This document shows positions 41,646-50,863 of a DNA stretch of 64,000 nt, piece by piece. The notes below the pieces were generated by a model, which saw only the letters and a program-made list of their open reading frames with translations, had not been told where the DNA came from and searched no databases. The stretch spans positions 1 through 64,000 of the forward strand of contig NZ_JAAXPF010000006.1 in assembly GCF_012396315.1 (NCBI RefSeq), written 5' to 3'. Origin of the DNA: Corynebacterium mucifaciens. Its GTDB lineage: Bacteria > Actinomycetota > Actinomycetes > Mycobacteriales > Mycobacteriaceae. The position numbers and the translations under genes were made by a program. Position 1 is the stretch's first letter. The number at the start of each line of letters is the position of its first letter.

Positions 41646-41728
41646 AACCAGACCTCAAGCCGAGCGCACCTGCAAAACCTCAGGTTGCATCCGCTCTTGA
41701 GGTCTGGTTTCGCGCTGAGGTCTGGTTC
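41646..41728. repeat. Palindromic element with three copies of a 12-14 bp motif
   Basis: AACCAGACCTCAAG (41646-41659) pairs perfectly with CTTGAGGTCTGGTT (41696-41709). A third unit, TGAGGTCTGGTTC (41716-41728), repeats the right arm. An inner stem ACCTG/CAGGT lies around 41669-41685. It lies between the convergent TPM and hypothetical genes, just before repeat copy C. Confidence 0.7.
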
Positions 41729-41744
41729 TCCCCGGCGCCATCCA

Positions 41745-41820
41745 CCAGACCCAGAGCAACAAACCCAGAGTATGGCCTAAAAACGGCCATGCTCTGGGTC
41801 GCTTAATAGGGGTTTGCGCG
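41745..41820. repeat. Palindromic intergenic element, copy C
   Basis: CCCAGAGTATGGCC (41764-41777) and GGCCATGCTCTGGG (41785-41798) form a 14-bp stem with one G-U pair and a TAAAAAC loop. Outer arms CAAACCC and GGGGTTTG extend it. It aligns with copies A and B and could end transcription from both convergent genes. Confidence 0.7.
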
Positions 41821-41857
41821 GTGGAGGGGCGGGTCCACGGCGGCGCCTAGCACAGCG

Positions 41858-42331
41858 CTAGATGCGCGTGCGGCGGGCGGGCGCGTCGACGAAGGTCAGC
41901 GCCCAAGAGATGAAGGCGAGGTCCACCAGCTGGATCTCGTCGAACCCGTCGGCGCGAAGGGTCGGTTCTGCCACGTCCACGCCGAGCTCGCCTGACGGGA
42001 ACCCGCGGGTGACGGCGATGAGCTCGTCGGAGGCGTCGCGGATCTCGCGCTTCGGGGTGATGGCGCCGGCGAGGAAATCAAAACCCGTGCGGTTGCAGGT
42101 GTAGCGCCGCCCGGCGCAACTGGCGACGTAGCGCGAAACGGTGAGCCCCGCCTTGCGCAGCTCGTACTCGCCGCCGGTGCCCACATCGAACGCGCGGAAC
42201 CGCACCGGGTTGTCGGAGGTAATGCGCAGTACGGTCTCGTTCGCTGTGCCGCCGAACACCGTGACCGTGTCGGGGGTGGCTTCGGCGATGGGCCTGTGGT
42301 CGTCGAGAAGCGACGAGCCCCGCCAGATCAC
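41858..42331 (-). CDS. Hypothetical protein (157 residues), coupled to the upstream gene
   Basis: A GTG at 42331 overlaps the preceding gene's stop as GTGA. The frame encodes 157 residues rich in strands (TVTVFGGTANETVLRITSD, VRFRAFDVGTGGEYELRKAG) with a C-terminal DEIQLVDLAFISWALTFVD. There are two cysteines and no signal peptide. It resembles a beta-rich LURP/tubby-like scaffold in places but I cannot assign it. The pair probably acts together. Confidence 0.6.
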   Translation of the reverse strand: MIWRGSSLLDDHRPIAEATPDTVTVFGGTANETVLRITSDNPVRFRAFDVGTGGEYELRKAGLTVSRYVASCAGRRYTCNRTGFDFLAGAITPKREIRDASDELIAVTRGFPSGELGVDVAEPTLRADGFDEIQLVDLAFISWALTFVDAPARRTRI

Positions 42332-42834
42332 AGCACCGCCACCACGGCGGTAAACAGGGACAAGAACACCAGCGTGGCAATCAGCGCGGTGGAGGTGACC
42401 ATCTTGCGCGCCTCCAGCACGCTGCGCGAGAGCCACGCCAGCCCGGCGACGTGGGTGGGCGGCAGGGCGGTCTCCCCCTCGAATTCGAGGATGGCCTTCC
42501 GCACGCCGTTGTGGTCCTGCGTGAACTGCGCCACCTTGGCGCCGTCCGGGCCCTCGACCACCCAGTTCTTCGACGTCTCCGGGATGAACGCGTACGGGGT
42601 GTCCTCCACCAGCACGTCGATGCGCTTGGCGCGCTTTAGGCTGTCGCTGGTGCGCACGATGTCGCGGCCGCCGCTCGTGGCCACCGCGCCCGTTTCCGGG
42701 TGCGAGGTCAGCTCCCAGTGTTGGCCGCAGACAATTGCGCGGTCGTGCTCGAATACTCCGAGGATGTCCGGGCCGTCCTCGGCAAGCAGCTTCAGCGCGT
42801 CCCGGTTCGTGCGATCCCAGCTGACGTAATGCAT
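42328..42834 (-). CDS. Hypothetical protein with C-terminal membrane anchor (168 residues)
   Basis: This 168-residue protein has a strand-rich N-terminal domain (FEHDRAIVCGQHWELTSH) and ends in one membrane segment (TALIATLVFLSLFTAVVAVL). Its sequence style resembles the protein encoded directly downstream, to which it is joined by a GTGA overlap, so the pair may have arisen by duplication. It starts 12 bp after the glyS stop on the same strand. No family is recognised. Confidence 0.6.
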   Translation of the reverse strand: MHYVSWDRTNRDALKLLAEDGPDILGVFEHDRAIVCGQHWELTSHPETGAVATSGGRDIVRTSDSLKRAKRIDVLVEDTPYAFIPETSKNWVVEGPDGAKVAQFTQDHNGVRKAILEFEGETALPPTHVAGLAWLSRSVLEARKMVTSTALIATLVFLSLFTAVVAVL

Positions 42835-42845
42835 GGGCGAAGAAC

Positions 42846-44228
42846 TTAGCAGCCGATCAGTCGCGCGGCCAGGTAGGACTCAAGCTCCGCCAGCGGGACG
42901 CGCTCCTGCTCCATGGTGTCGCGCTCGCGCACGGTGACAGCCTGGTCCTCCAAGGTGTCAAAGTCGTAGGTGACGCAGAACGGGGTACCGGTCTCGTCCT
43001 GGCGGCGGTAGCGGCGGCCGATGGCGCCGGAGGTGTCGAAGTCCACGTTCCAGTGCTGGCGCAGCTTGGCCGCCAGTTCCTCCGCGGGGCCGGCAAGCTC
43101 CGGCTTCTTCGACAGCGGCAGCACAGCCACCTTCACCGGAGCGAGGCGGCGGTCCAGGCGCAGCACGACGCGGGTGTCGGTGCCGCCCTTGGCGTTGGGG
43201 GCTTCTTCCTCGTCGTACGCGTCGATGAGGAAGGCCATCATCGCACGGCCCAGGCCAGCGGCCGGCTCGATGCAGTACGGGATCCAGCGCTCGTTGTTTT
43301 CCTGGTCGAAGTAGGAAAGGTCCTCGCCGGAGGCCTCCGCGTGGGTGCGAAGGTCGTAGTCCGTGCGGTTGGCCACGCCCTCCAGCTCGCCCCACTTGGA
43401 GCCGGCGAAGCCGAAGGCGTACTCGATGTCCACGGTGCGCTTGGAGTAGTGCGACAGCTTCTCCTGCGGGTGCTCGTAGAGCCGCAGGTTCTCCGGGTTG
43501 ATGCCCAGATCCACGTACCAGTTGAACCGGTCGTCGATCCAGTACTGGTGCCACGTCTCGTCCTCGCCGGGTTTGACGAAGAACTCCATCTCCATCTGCT
43601 CGAACTCGCGGGTGCGGAAGATGAAGTTGCCCGGGGTGATCTCGTTGCGGAAGGACTTACCCGTGTTGGCGATGCCGAAGGGCGGCTTCATGCGCGCCGA
43701 CGTCATCACGTTCTTGAAGTTGACGAAGATGCCCTGCGCGGTCTCCGGGCGCAGGTAGTGCAGGCCCTCCTTGTCGTCCACGGGACCCAAATACGTCTTC
43801 ATCAACCCGGAGAACGCCTTCGGCTCAGTCCAGTTGCCGGGCTGGCCGGTCTCCGGGTCGTTGATGTCCGCCAGGCCGTTTGCCGGCGGGTGGCCGTGCT
43901 TTTCCTCGTACGCCTCGATGAGGTGGTCGGCGCGGTACCGCTTGTGTGTGTAGAGCGACTCCACCAGCGGGTCCGTGAACACCTCCACGTGACCGGACGC
44001 CTCCCACACCTTGGTGGGCAGGATGACGGAGGTGTCCACGCCGACGGTGTCCGAGCGCGACTGCACCATGTGCTTCCACCACTGGCGCTTGAGGTTTTCC
44101 TTCAGCTCCACGCCCAGCGGGCCGTAGTCCCACGCGGAGCGGGTACCGCCGTAAATCTCGCCCGCGGGGTACACCAGCCCACGGCGTTTGCAGAGGTTAA
44201 CGACGGTCTCGATCTTTGATGCGGGCAT
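42846..44228 (-). CDS. glyS: Glycyl-tRNA synthetase (class II, homodimeric type)
   Basis: This 460-residue enzyme begins [21 protein letters not shown] and shows class II motifs. [20 protein letters not shown] is near the start, [19 protein letters not shown] (motif 2) at about 185, and [19 protein letters not shown] (motif 3) at about 345. It charges tRNA-Gly. The start at 44228 has AGGAGA 5 nt upstream and fits the usual corynebacterial length. An ATG 14 codons earlier is less likely. Adjacent divergent ArsR and zur genes match the conserved actinobacterial arrangement. Confidence 0.95.
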   Translation of the reverse strand: MPASKIETVVNLCKRRGLVYPAGEIYGGTRSAWDYGPLGVELKENLKRQWWKHMVQSRSDTVGVDTSVILPTKVWEASGHVEVFTDPLVESLYTHKRYRADHLIEAYEEKHGHPPANGLADINDPETGQPGNWTEPKAFSGLMKTYLGPVDDKEGLHYLRPETAQGIFVNFKNVMTSARMKPPFGIANTGKSFRNEITPGNFIFRTREFEQMEMEFFVKPGEDETWHQYWIDDRFNWYVDLGINPENLRLYEHPQEKLSHYSKRTVDIEYAFGFAGSKWGELEGVANRTDYDLRTHAEASGEDLSYFDQENNERWIPYCIEPAAGLGRAMMAFLIDAYDEEEAPNAKGGTDTRVVLRLDRRLAPVKVAVLPLSKKPELAGPAEELAAKLRQHWNVDFDTSGAIGRRYRRQDETGTPFCVTYDFDTLEDQAVTVRERDTMEQERVPLAELESYLAARLIGC

Positions 44229-44345
44229 CAACGTCTCCTGGAGCGAAAGTGCGTGCAAAGTACGGGCCATAGTCTAGCCCGCCTGACGACGCCTCCGGTC
44301 ACCCACCCAGTTTGGACAGCAGTCCCAATGCGCGGAGCATCTCTT

Positions 44346-44351
44346 GTATCC
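44346..44351 (+). promoter_or_regulatory. -10 box of the ArsR-zur operon
   Basis: TATCCT lies 53 nt upstream of the ArsR start in the divergent glyS/ArsR gap. The leader between it and the start codon holds AAAGGGGA as ribosome site. Confidence 0.45.
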
Positions 44352-44403
44352 TGGGGTCTTGTCACTGCATTTCGCCCACAGACGCGGACGAAAGGGGACG
44401 CCG

Positions 44404-44751
44404 ATGAGCGACGGCCGGCGTCATGCTGATCGCTTAGATCTCACAGGAGAGGATCTTGACCGAGCCGCCGCGCTGGTGAAGGTGCTGGATTCCCGGACGC
44501 GGCTGGAGATTCTCCTGCTGCTCGGCGAGGAAGAGATGGTGGTGCACCAACTCGTCGCCGAACTGGGCAAATCCCAGCCCCTCATCTCCCAGCACCTCCG
44601 CGTACTGCGCGCGGCGGGTCTCGTCACCTCGGCCCGCAAAGGCCGCGAGGTGCTGTACGCGCTGGCGCAGCCGGGCATCATCGCCATCATCGCTGAGCTC
44701 GCCGCAATCGCCGACCCCCTGCTGACCACACCAGAGCCGGTGCGGGACTAG
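44404..44751 (+). CDS. ArsR/SmtB-family metal-sensing repressor
   Basis: This 115-residue winged-helix protein has LVKVLDSRTRLEILLLLGEEE at about residue 26, the recognition helix QPLISQHLRVLRAAGLV at about 59 and the wing RKGREVLYAL. The gene pair glyS-divergent ArsR-zur matches the mycobacterial smtB-furB operon, in which SmtB senses zinc. Candidate metal ligands are acidic and histidine residues near the ends, and no CxC thiolate motif is present. AAAGGGGA lies 5 nt before the ATG. Confidence 0.88.
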   Translation: MSDGRRHADRLDLTGEDLDRAAALVKVLDSRTRLEILLLLGEEEMVVHQLVAELGKSQPLISQHLRVLRAAGLVTSARKGREVLYALAQPGIIAIIAELAAIADPLLTTPEPVRD

Positions 44752-44766
44752 CTACACTACTCGGCC

Positions 44767-45207
44767 ATGACGCAACCCAACCGCCGGGCGCACCAGCCGC
44801 GCCCCGTACCCAAGCTGGGCCCACGCATGACGCGCCAGCGCGCCGCAGTCGTGGAGACGCTGCGGGGACTGGACAAGTTCGCGTCCGCGAAGACAATCCA
44901 CGACCAGCTGCAAGACCGCGGCGTATCCGTCGGACTTACCACCGTCTACCGCACCCTCCAGTCGCTCGCCGACGTCGACGCCGTGGACGTGCTGCACTCC
45001 CCCGACGGCGAAACCCTCTACCGCGACTGCCTATCGCACCACCACCATCACCACTTGGTGTGCACGGAGTGCGGCCGCAGCGAGGAGATCGAAGGCGGCC
45101 CCGTGGAAAAGTGGGCCGAGATCATCGCCGCGCGCTACGGCTACGAACTCTCCGGCCACGAGGCTGAGGTCTACGGGGTCTGCCGCTCCTGCCAGGCGAA
45201 GCGCTAG
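44767..45207 (+). CDS. zur: Zinc uptake regulator Zur (Fur family)
   Basis: This 146-residue Fur-family repressor has a winged helix (RMTRQRAAVVETL and GLTTVYRTLQSLAD) and a metal-binding dimerisation domain. That domain includes SHHHHHHLVCTECGR and a C-terminal GVCRSCQAK pair, giving four structural cysteines. Zur represses zinc uptake genes when zinc-loaded. It lies 15 bp after the ArsR gene. TACACT (44753-44758) also ends 8 nt before its ATG, so it may have its own leaderless promoter in addition. Confidence 0.92.
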   Translation: MTQPNRRAHQPRPVPKLGPRMTRQRAAVVETLRGLDKFASAKTIHDQLQDRGVSVGLTTVYRTLQSLADVDAVDVLHSPDGETLYRDCLSHHHHHHLVCTECGRSEEIEGGPVEKWAEIIAARYGYELSGHEAEVYGVCRSCQAKR

Positions 45208-45933
45208 CTACTTCGCAAACTTGTCCACCGCGCCGCCGAAGCGCCGGTCGCGCTTGGCGTATTCCAGCACCGCGTCCCACAGGTTCTGCTTGGTGAAGTC
45301 TGGGAACAGCACGTCCTGGTACACCATCTCCGCGTACGCGGACTGCCAGAGCAGGAAGTTCGAGGTGCGCTGCTCGCCAGACGGCCGTAGAAACAGGTCC
45401 ACGTCCGGCATGTCAGCGCGGTAGAGGTAGCGGGCAATGGTCGCTTCGTCGGCGACGGAAACGCCGTCGTCGATAAGCTTTTGCACCGCGTCCGCGATCT
45501 CGGCGCGCCCGCCGTAGTTCACGCACATGGCCAGCGTGAGGCCGGTGTTGTGCTTGGTCAGCTCCTCAGCCACCTCGAGCTCCTCGATCACGCTGCCCCA
45601 CAGCTTCGGACGGCGCCCGCACCACACCACGCGGACGTTCTTCTCGTGCAGCTCGTCGCGCTGGCGGCGCAGCACGTCGCGCGTGAAGTTCATGAGGAAG
45701 TGGACCTCGGACGGCGAGCGCTTCCAGTTCTCGGTGGAAAACGCGTACGCGGAAAGCCACTGAACGCCGCCGAGCTCGATGCAGGCATCCACGGCGTCCA
45801 TGAGCTTTTCCTCACCCACCTTGTGGCCCTCGGTGCGCTTCAGGCCGCGCTGCTGGGCCCAGCGCCCGTTACCGTCCATCACCAACGCGATGTGCTTCGG
45901 GATGAACTTCGGATCAATCGTTGGAGCGCCCAT
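45208..45933 (-). CDS. uppS: Isoprenyl transferase (decaprenyl diphosphate synthase, UppS family)
   Basis: This 241-residue cis-prenyltransferase has [18 protein letters not shown] with the catalytic Asp20, [10 protein letters not shown] at about 87 and [20 protein letters not shown] at about 195. It elongates the polyprenyl diphosphate carrier for peptidoglycan and arabinogalactan synthesis. ATG at 45933 lies 7 nt after CATAAT (45946-45941), which straddles the recO stop codon. An earlier ATG inside recO is rejected. Confidence 0.93.
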   Translation of the reverse strand: MGAPTIDPKFIPKHIALVMDGNGRWAQQRGLKRTEGHKVGEEKLMDAVDACIELGGVQWLSAYAFSTENWKRSPSEVHFLMNFTRDVLRRQRDELHEKNVRVVWCGRRPKLWGSVIEELEVAEELTKHNTGLTLAMCVNYGGRAEIADAVQKLIDDGVSVADEATIARYLYRADMPDVDLFLRPSGEQRTSNFLLWQSAYAEMVYQDVLFPDFTKQNLWDAVLEYAKRDRRFGGAVDKFAK

Positions 45934-45941
45934 GGGGACGA

Positions 45942-46667
45942 TTATGCCTGCTCCATGATCTTCAAACTCTTCAGGCCGGTCTCCAGGTTGAACTGCAGGT
46001 GCGCGACCGTGGCGCGGTGAATCTGCGCCGCGCGCTGCGACGACACCGGGCTCCCCCGCTGCATCAGCCACATGTCATGCAGGGTCTCGCGCTCCACGTC
46101 CAGCGAGCCCGGCGGGCGGCAGTTGTTGCACACCGCCCCGCCGACCGCGGCGTTGAACGCCTTGTGCGGGCCTGGCGCACCGCAGTTTGCGCAGTTGAAC
46201 AAGGACAGGCCCCAGCCGGCGTGCTCCGTGGCCTGCAGGATGAAGGCGTCGAGCACCATGGTGGGGTGCTGGTCCGTCTGCAGGTTCTCCAGGGCATCTT
46301 TCACCAGCGCGAACAGCGCCGGGTCGGCCTCGTCGTAGCTGAGCTTCTCCGCGGTTTCCAGCACCGCGCAGGCGGCGGCGTAACGGTCGAAGTCGTCGAT
46401 GATCCGGGCGCCGTAGTAGGTGACGGTGTCGGCGGACGCGATCGTCGCCAGGTTTTTGCCCGGGTAGATCAGCGCATCGACCTCGACGAACGGCTGCAGG
46501 CGCGAGCCGAAGCGGCTCTTCGCCTTGCGCACGCCCTTGGCCACGCCGCGGACGAGGCCGTGGTGCTGCGTGAGCAGCACGACCACGCGGTCCGCCTCCC
46601 CGAAGTCATAGGTGCGCACCACAAACGCACGGTCGCGCCAGTTTGGGCGCGGGGCCTTAGAAGCCAA
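45942..46667 (-). CDS. recO: DNA repair protein RecO
   Basis: This 241-residue protein has the RecO OB-fold N-terminus ([20 protein letters not shown]) and a C-terminal zinc finger ([19 protein letters not shown] then CNNC). It helps load RecA onto gaps with RecR. The TTG start overlaps the end of era by 11 bp, so translation is coupled. The order era-recO-uppS is conserved in actinobacteria. Confidence 0.92.
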   Translation of the reverse strand: MASKAPRPNWRDRAFVVRTYDFGEADRVVVLLTQHHGLVRGVAKGVRKAKSRFGSRLQPFVEVDALIYPGKNLATIASADTVTYYGARIIDDFDRYAAACAVLETAEKLSYDEADPALFALVKDALENLQTDQHPTMVLDAFILQATEHAGWGLSLFNCANCGAPGPHKAFNAAVGGAVCNNCRPPGSLDVERETLHDMWLMQRGSPVSSQRAAQIHRATVAHLQFNLETGLKSLKIMEQA

Positions 46668-47649
46668 GCCTGCCCAGCGCCTTCGGGTCCTGCTGCCAGT
46701 TCTTCAGCACCTTCACGCGGACGTCCAAGTAGACGTTCTGGCCGGTCAGCTCGATGATCTGCTTGCGGGCGCGGTGGACGATGCCGCTCAAGCGCCGCCC
46801 GTCCGGGCCCTCAATGATGCGTTTTTGGCCGGGGCGCTCCAGGAACAGCACCGCGTAGATCATCGTCCGTGACGGGTTGTCCGGGTCGGGGTGCATTTCG
46901 TCGATCTGGACGGCGACGGAGTGCGGCAGCTCGTCGCGAAGCCCCTGCAGCGCCTCTTCCCTAATAAGCTCCGCGATGCGGGTCTCCACGTCCTCGTCGG
47001 TGGTGTGGCCCTCCGGGTAGAAGCGCGGGCCCTCAGGCAGGTTGTCCACGATGACGTCGAGCAGGGTGTCCGTCTGCACGCCGGCGGTGGCGGAGACGGG
47101 CACGAGGTCCGCGTCCGGGCCGAGCAGCTCGTGCAGCTCCAAGAGGCGCTCGCCGACGGTGTCCTTGCCCGCCTTGTCTAGCTTGGTCACAATGCCCACG
47201 ATCGGCGTGTTCGGCTTCGTCGTACGGATCTGCTCCAGGATGTAGCGGTCGCCCGGGCCGATCTTCTCGTCCGCCGGGACGGTGAAGCCGATGACGTCCA
47301 CGTCCGCGAACGTGTCCTTGACCACGTCGTTGAGGCGCTCGCCCAGCAGCGTGCGGGGGCGGTGGATGCCCGGGGTGTCCACCACGATGACCTGCGCGTC
47401 GTCGCGGTTGATCACGCCGCGGATGGGATGGCGGGTGGTCTCCGGCTGGTCTGCCATGATCGCGATCTTCTCCCCCACCAGCGCATTCGTCAGCGTGGAT
47501 TTGCCGGTGTTTGGGCGGCCCACGAAGCTGACAAAGCCGGACTTGAACCCCTCAGGAGTGTCGGTGAAACCGCCTGCGTCGGCGCGGTCGACATCGTTCG
47601 CGCTCGCCTCTGCGGGCATGTCGTCCGGGAAATCGGGGAATTCGCTCAT
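46657..47649 (-). CDS. era: GTPase Era
   Basis: This 330-residue protein has a G1 loop GRPNTGKST at residues 44-52, G3 DTPG, and G4 TKLD in place of the usual NKxD. A C-terminal KH RNA-binding domain (QKRIIEGPDGRRLSGIVHRA) follows. An acidic N-terminal extension of about 35 residues is typical of corynebacteria. Era assists 16S rRNA maturation and 30S assembly. TAGGAT (47663-47658) lies 8 nt before the ATG. Confidence 0.94.
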   Translation of the reverse strand: MSEFPDFPDDMPAEASANDVDRADAGGFTDTPEGFKSGFVSFVGRPNTGKSTLTNALVGEKIAIMADQPETTRHPIRGVINRDDAQVIVVDTPGIHRPRTLLGERLNDVVKDTFADVDVIGFTVPADEKIGPGDRYILEQIRTTKPNTPIVGIVTKLDKAGKDTVGERLLELHELLGPDADLVPVSATAGVQTDTLLDVIVDNLPEGPRFYPEGHTTDEDVETRIAELIREEALQGLRDELPHSVAVQIDEMHPDPDNPSRTMIYAVLFLERPGQKRIIEGPDGRRLSGIVHRARKQIIELTGQNVYLDVRVKVLKNWQQDPKALGRLGF

Positions 47650-47765
47650 GCCTGGTCATCCTACCTGTGGACAACTCCGCTGCGGTGTCAACAACCCGCG
47701 GCGGTTATCCACAGCTTTCAAGCAGACGCTTTCCGACGCCGCTTCGCCCGCCTAGCGTGCAGACC

Positions 47766-48803
47766 ATGCACTTCACCGAGTTCGCAACCGCCGACGTCGC
47801 AGTGCTCGCCGACTTCTCCCGCAACACCGCAATGGCCGCAGGCCTGTCCACCACCCGCGTGCGCGACCTCGCCCGGGTGCACGCCGCGTTTTACGGGCCG
47901 ACGCAATTCACCCGCAAACAACAAGACGCGCTCACAGCGGCAGCCGGCATGCCGCTCGACCAGCTCGTCTTGATCGAGAAGAAACTCACCGCCGTTGACA
48001 CCGCCGCCGAACGCTGGCGCATCCGGTGTGACCTGGTACGCCACCGCGGCTCCTACCGGACACTGAGCAAACGCATCACACGGCTGATCAACCTACCGGT
48101 CACACCCGCCCCACCCGCCTGCCGATTCACCCGGTCCAAGGCAGGCATGCGCACCATGACATGGACGTACAACGAGCGCGACCTCGCCGACCTCGAGCAC
48201 ACCCTGCGCGGCACGATCAACCCGAATCAACCCGCGGCCGCCCAAATGGCCGACGCCCTGTTTGACCTACTGCGCGAGGGCCACAGCCTGCCGCACGCTA
48301 AGCTGCGCCCCATCGTGCTGGTTCCTGTAGAAGACCACGTCCGCATCCACGCCGGCCACGGCGACGAGGTCACCCTGACACTGACCGACGGCACCACCAT
48401 CACCGGTGCGCAATACCTGGAGCAGGAATTCGGCGATGTGCTGGAAGTTGCCGCGTTCCACCCCCAGGACGGGCCAGTCAACCTGTACCGCGCACAGCGC
48501 TTGGCCAACACGAAACAGAAGACCATGTCGAAGCTGATGTGCCCGGCGTGTGCGTTTCCCGACTGCAAACACTCCGCCGAGACCACCCAAACCCACCACA
48601 TCCACGCGTGGCGACACGGCGGGATGACCAACATGGACAACCTCGCCGAGCTGTGCCCGTTTCATAACGGGGTCAACGACGACAACCGGGAGGGCAGGTT
48701 CGGCCACATCGACAACCCCGGCGGGCGCATCCGGTGGGTCGCCCCCAACGGGGCGGCGGTGCCCATGGACACCCCTGGGGCGATGGAACTGCTCTTCGAC
48801 TAA
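47766..48803 (+). CDS. HNH endonuclease domain protein (DUF222-type corynebacterial family)
   Basis: This 345-residue protein has a helical N-terminal region. A C-terminal HNH motif (QTHHIHAWRHGGMTNMDNL then ELCPFHN) has cysteines for zinc (CPACAFPDCKH). Such proteins are multicopy in corynebacteria and mycobacteria. They may nick DNA or be remnants of selfish elements. TAGCGT (47753-47758) lies 7 nt before the ATG at 47766. It lies in an insertion between the CNNM gene and era. Confidence 0.78.
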   Translation: MHFTEFATADVAVLADFSRNTAMAAGLSTTRVRDLARVHAAFYGPTQFTRKQQDALTAAAGMPLDQLVLIEKKLTAVDTAAERWRIRCDLVRHRGSYRTLSKRITRLINLPVTPAPPACRFTRSKAGMRTMTWTYNERDLADLEHTLRGTINPNQPAAAQMADALFDLLREGHSLPHAKLRPIVLVPVEDHVRIHAGHGDEVTLTLTDGTTITGAQYLEQEFGDVLEVAAFHPQDGPVNLYRAQRLANTKQKTMSKLMCPACAFPDCKHSAETTQTHHIHAWRHGGMTNMDNLAELCPFHNGVNDDNREGRFGHIDNPGGRIRWVAPNGAAVPMDTPGAMELLFD

Positions 48804-48858
48804 CCCCCGCTCACCGAAACCCGCGCACGGGCGGGCCATTCGGCATGCCTGGATATGG

Positions 48859-49731
48859 CTAGAGGGCCTCGACCTCGAACTGGAGCTGTGGGTTGGCGTA
48901 GTACTCCTGCGCCTGGACCAGCTGCAGCTCCGACGAGTCCGCTTCCTGGGTGACGCGCAGCAGGTCGTACACGGAGGACGCCGTCTTGGCCAGAGCATCC
49001 TTCACGGCGTTTTCCGGGGCCGAGCCAGCGCGGCCGCGCAACACGTGGCCGAGGAAGAGGGCTGCGGTGACGTCGCCGGACCCGTTGCGCTTGAACGGCA
49101 GGCGCGGGGTGCGCACGATCCACTTGCCGTGGTCGTCAACGGCAATCATCTCGATCGCGTCCTCCGGTGTCTCGGGGCGCTCAACCGAGGTGACCAGCAC
49201 GGTGGATGGGCCCATCTCGCGGGCGGCGTCCACCGCAGCGAGGGTGGAATCCAGGTCTGAGGCGTCGCGCTCGGTGAGGTAGCCCAGCTCGAACTGGTTC
49301 GGCGTGATGATGTCAGCGGCCGGAACAATCGTGGAACGGAATAGCGGCGGAATGGCGTCGGCCACGAAGCAACCGGATTTCGCGGAACCCATCACCGGGT
49401 CGCAGGCGTAGATCGCATCCGGGTTCTCGGCCTTGATGTCGCGGACGGTACCGACGATCACGTCGGCGATTTCCGGGGAGGCCTGGTAGCCGGTGAGGAT
49501 GCCGTCGATGAGCGGGAAGGCCCCGCGGTCCTTCACGCCGGACAGGACGGCGTCGACGTCGGCGGCCGGGATGATCGGGCCGCCCCATTCGCCGTAGCCG
49601 GTGTGGTTGGAGTAGTTCACGGTGTAGACGGGCCAGACCTCGTGGCCGATGCGTTGCAAAGGAAAGACCGCTGCCGAGTTGCCGACATGGCCATACGCTA
49701 CAGCGGACTGGATGGAGAGAATGTTGCTCAT
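48859..49731 (-). CDS. pdxY: Pyridoxal kinase PdxY
   Basis: This 290-residue ribokinase-type protein begins LSIQSAVAYGHVGNSAAVFP. Further features are YACDPVMGSAKSGCFV at about 118, PNQFELGYLT and a catalytic RNGSGDVTAALF at about 225. It phosphorylates pyridoxal to keep the PLP cofactor pool. ATG at 49731 lies 7 nt after TAAACT (49744-49739), a box that overlaps the stop of the upstream dehydrogenase gene. Confidence 0.9.
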   Translation of the reverse strand: MSNILSIQSAVAYGHVGNSAAVFPLQRIGHEVWPVYTVNYSNHTGYGEWGGPIIPAADVDAVLSGVKDRGAFPLIDGILTGYQASPEIADVIVGTVRDIKAENPDAIYACDPVMGSAKSGCFVADAIPPLFRSTIVPAADIITPNQFELGYLTERDASDLDSTLAAVDAAREMGPSTVLVTSVERPETPEDAIEMIAVDDHGKWIVRTPRLPFKRNGSGDVTAALFLGHVLRGRAGSAPENAVKDALAKTASSVYDLLRVTQEADSSELQLVQAQEYYANPQLQFEVEAL

Positions 49732-49741
49732 GGCAACAAGT

Positions 49742-50806
49742 TTAGAGCTCCGGAGACACCAGGATCTTCACTGCGGTCTCGTTGCGGTTGATGAGGGTGT
49801 CGAAGCCCTCGTCGACCACGCCGTCGAAGCCGATCTTGCCGGTGATGAACGGCTTGAGGTCGACCTTGCCGTCTTCAACGAGCTTGATGGTCTGCTCGTG
49901 GTCGTGGGCGTAGCCGATGATGCCGCGGACGGTCAGCTCCTTCATCACCAGGGCGTGGATGTCAAACTGCGCCTTCTTGGACCAGATGGACTCGACCACG
50001 AGGGTGCCCTTGAGCTTCAGGCAGTCGATGAGCTGGTCGAGCACGACGTTGACGGAGGTGCATTCGAAGGCAACGTCGGCGCCCTTACCGTCGGTGATCT
50101 TCAGAATCTCTTCCTTCAGGTCCTGCTTCGACGGGTCGATGGCGTAGTCCGCGACGCCCGCGTCGAATGCCTTTTGGCCGCGCAGCTCGGACAGTTCGGA
50201 GACGACCACGGTGCACCCGTACGCCTTCGCGACGGCGGCGGTGAGCACGCCGATCGGGCCGGCGCCGCCGATGAGGGCGACGTCGCCTTCCTTCGCCTCC
50301 GAGGCGACGAAGGCGTGGTGGGCAACGGAGAGCGGCTCGATGAGCGCAGCCTCGTCGAGGGGCACGTCGTTGTTGATCGGGTGGACCCAACGGCGCTGGA
50401 CCGCCACCTGCTCGGAGAGGCCGCCACCACCGCCGGCAAGGCCGATGAAGTTCACGTCCGGGTGCAGGTTGTACGGGCCCGGCTCCTTCGGGTCGACGTC
50501 GTCCGGCAGCACGTACGGCTCAACGACGACGTGCTGGCCAACCTCGAGGTCGTCTACGCCCTCGCCGAGCGCGGCGACGACGCCGGAGAACTCGTGGCCG
50601 AGGGTGACCGGCGGTTCCTCCCCGGTGATCGGGTGCGGGTGGCCGGGCGCCGGGCAGAAGATCGGGCCCTCGAGGTATTCGTGCAGGTCGGTGCCGCAGA
50701 TGCCGCACCAGGCGATGTCGATGAGCACCTCGCCTTCGCCTGCAACCGGGGCGTCGATTTCCTCGACACGGATGTCCTTCTGGCCGTAGTAGCGCACAGC
50801 GCGCAT
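49742..50806 (-). CDS. bdhA: Zinc-dependent (R,R)-butanediol dehydrogenase-type alcohol dehydrogenase
   Basis: This 354-residue medium-chain dehydrogenase has the catalytic zinc ligands in WCGICGTDLHEYLEGP and TLGHEFSGVV. The NAD-binding loop is ALIGGAGPIGVLTAAVAKA at about 175. Close similarity to 2,3-butanediol dehydrogenases is suggested by GPIFCPAPGHPHPITGEEPP. It interconverts acetoin and butanediol. GAGAGGAG lies 6 nt before the ATG and TAAAAT further upstream may be the -10. Confidence 0.85.
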   Translation of the reverse strand: MRAVRYYGQKDIRVEEIDAPVAGEGEVLIDIAWCGICGTDLHEYLEGPIFCPAPGHPHPITGEEPPVTLGHEFSGVVAALGEGVDDLEVGQHVVVEPYVLPDDVDPKEPGPYNLHPDVNFIGLAGGGGGLSEQVAVQRRWVHPINNDVPLDEAALIEPLSVAHHAFVASEAKEGDVALIGGAGPIGVLTAAVAKAYGCTVVVSELSELRGQKAFDAGVADYAIDPSKQDLKEEILKITDGKGADVAFECTSVNVVLDQLIDCLKLKGTLVVESIWSKKAQFDIHALVMKELTVRGIIGYAHDHEQTIKLVEDGKVDLKPFITGKIGFDGVVDEGFDTLINRNETAVKILVSPEL

Positions 50807-50863
50807 GTGAAGCTCCTCTCGGTCGAAAATCCCTGCTGACAGGTATTATTTTACCGAGAAGTG

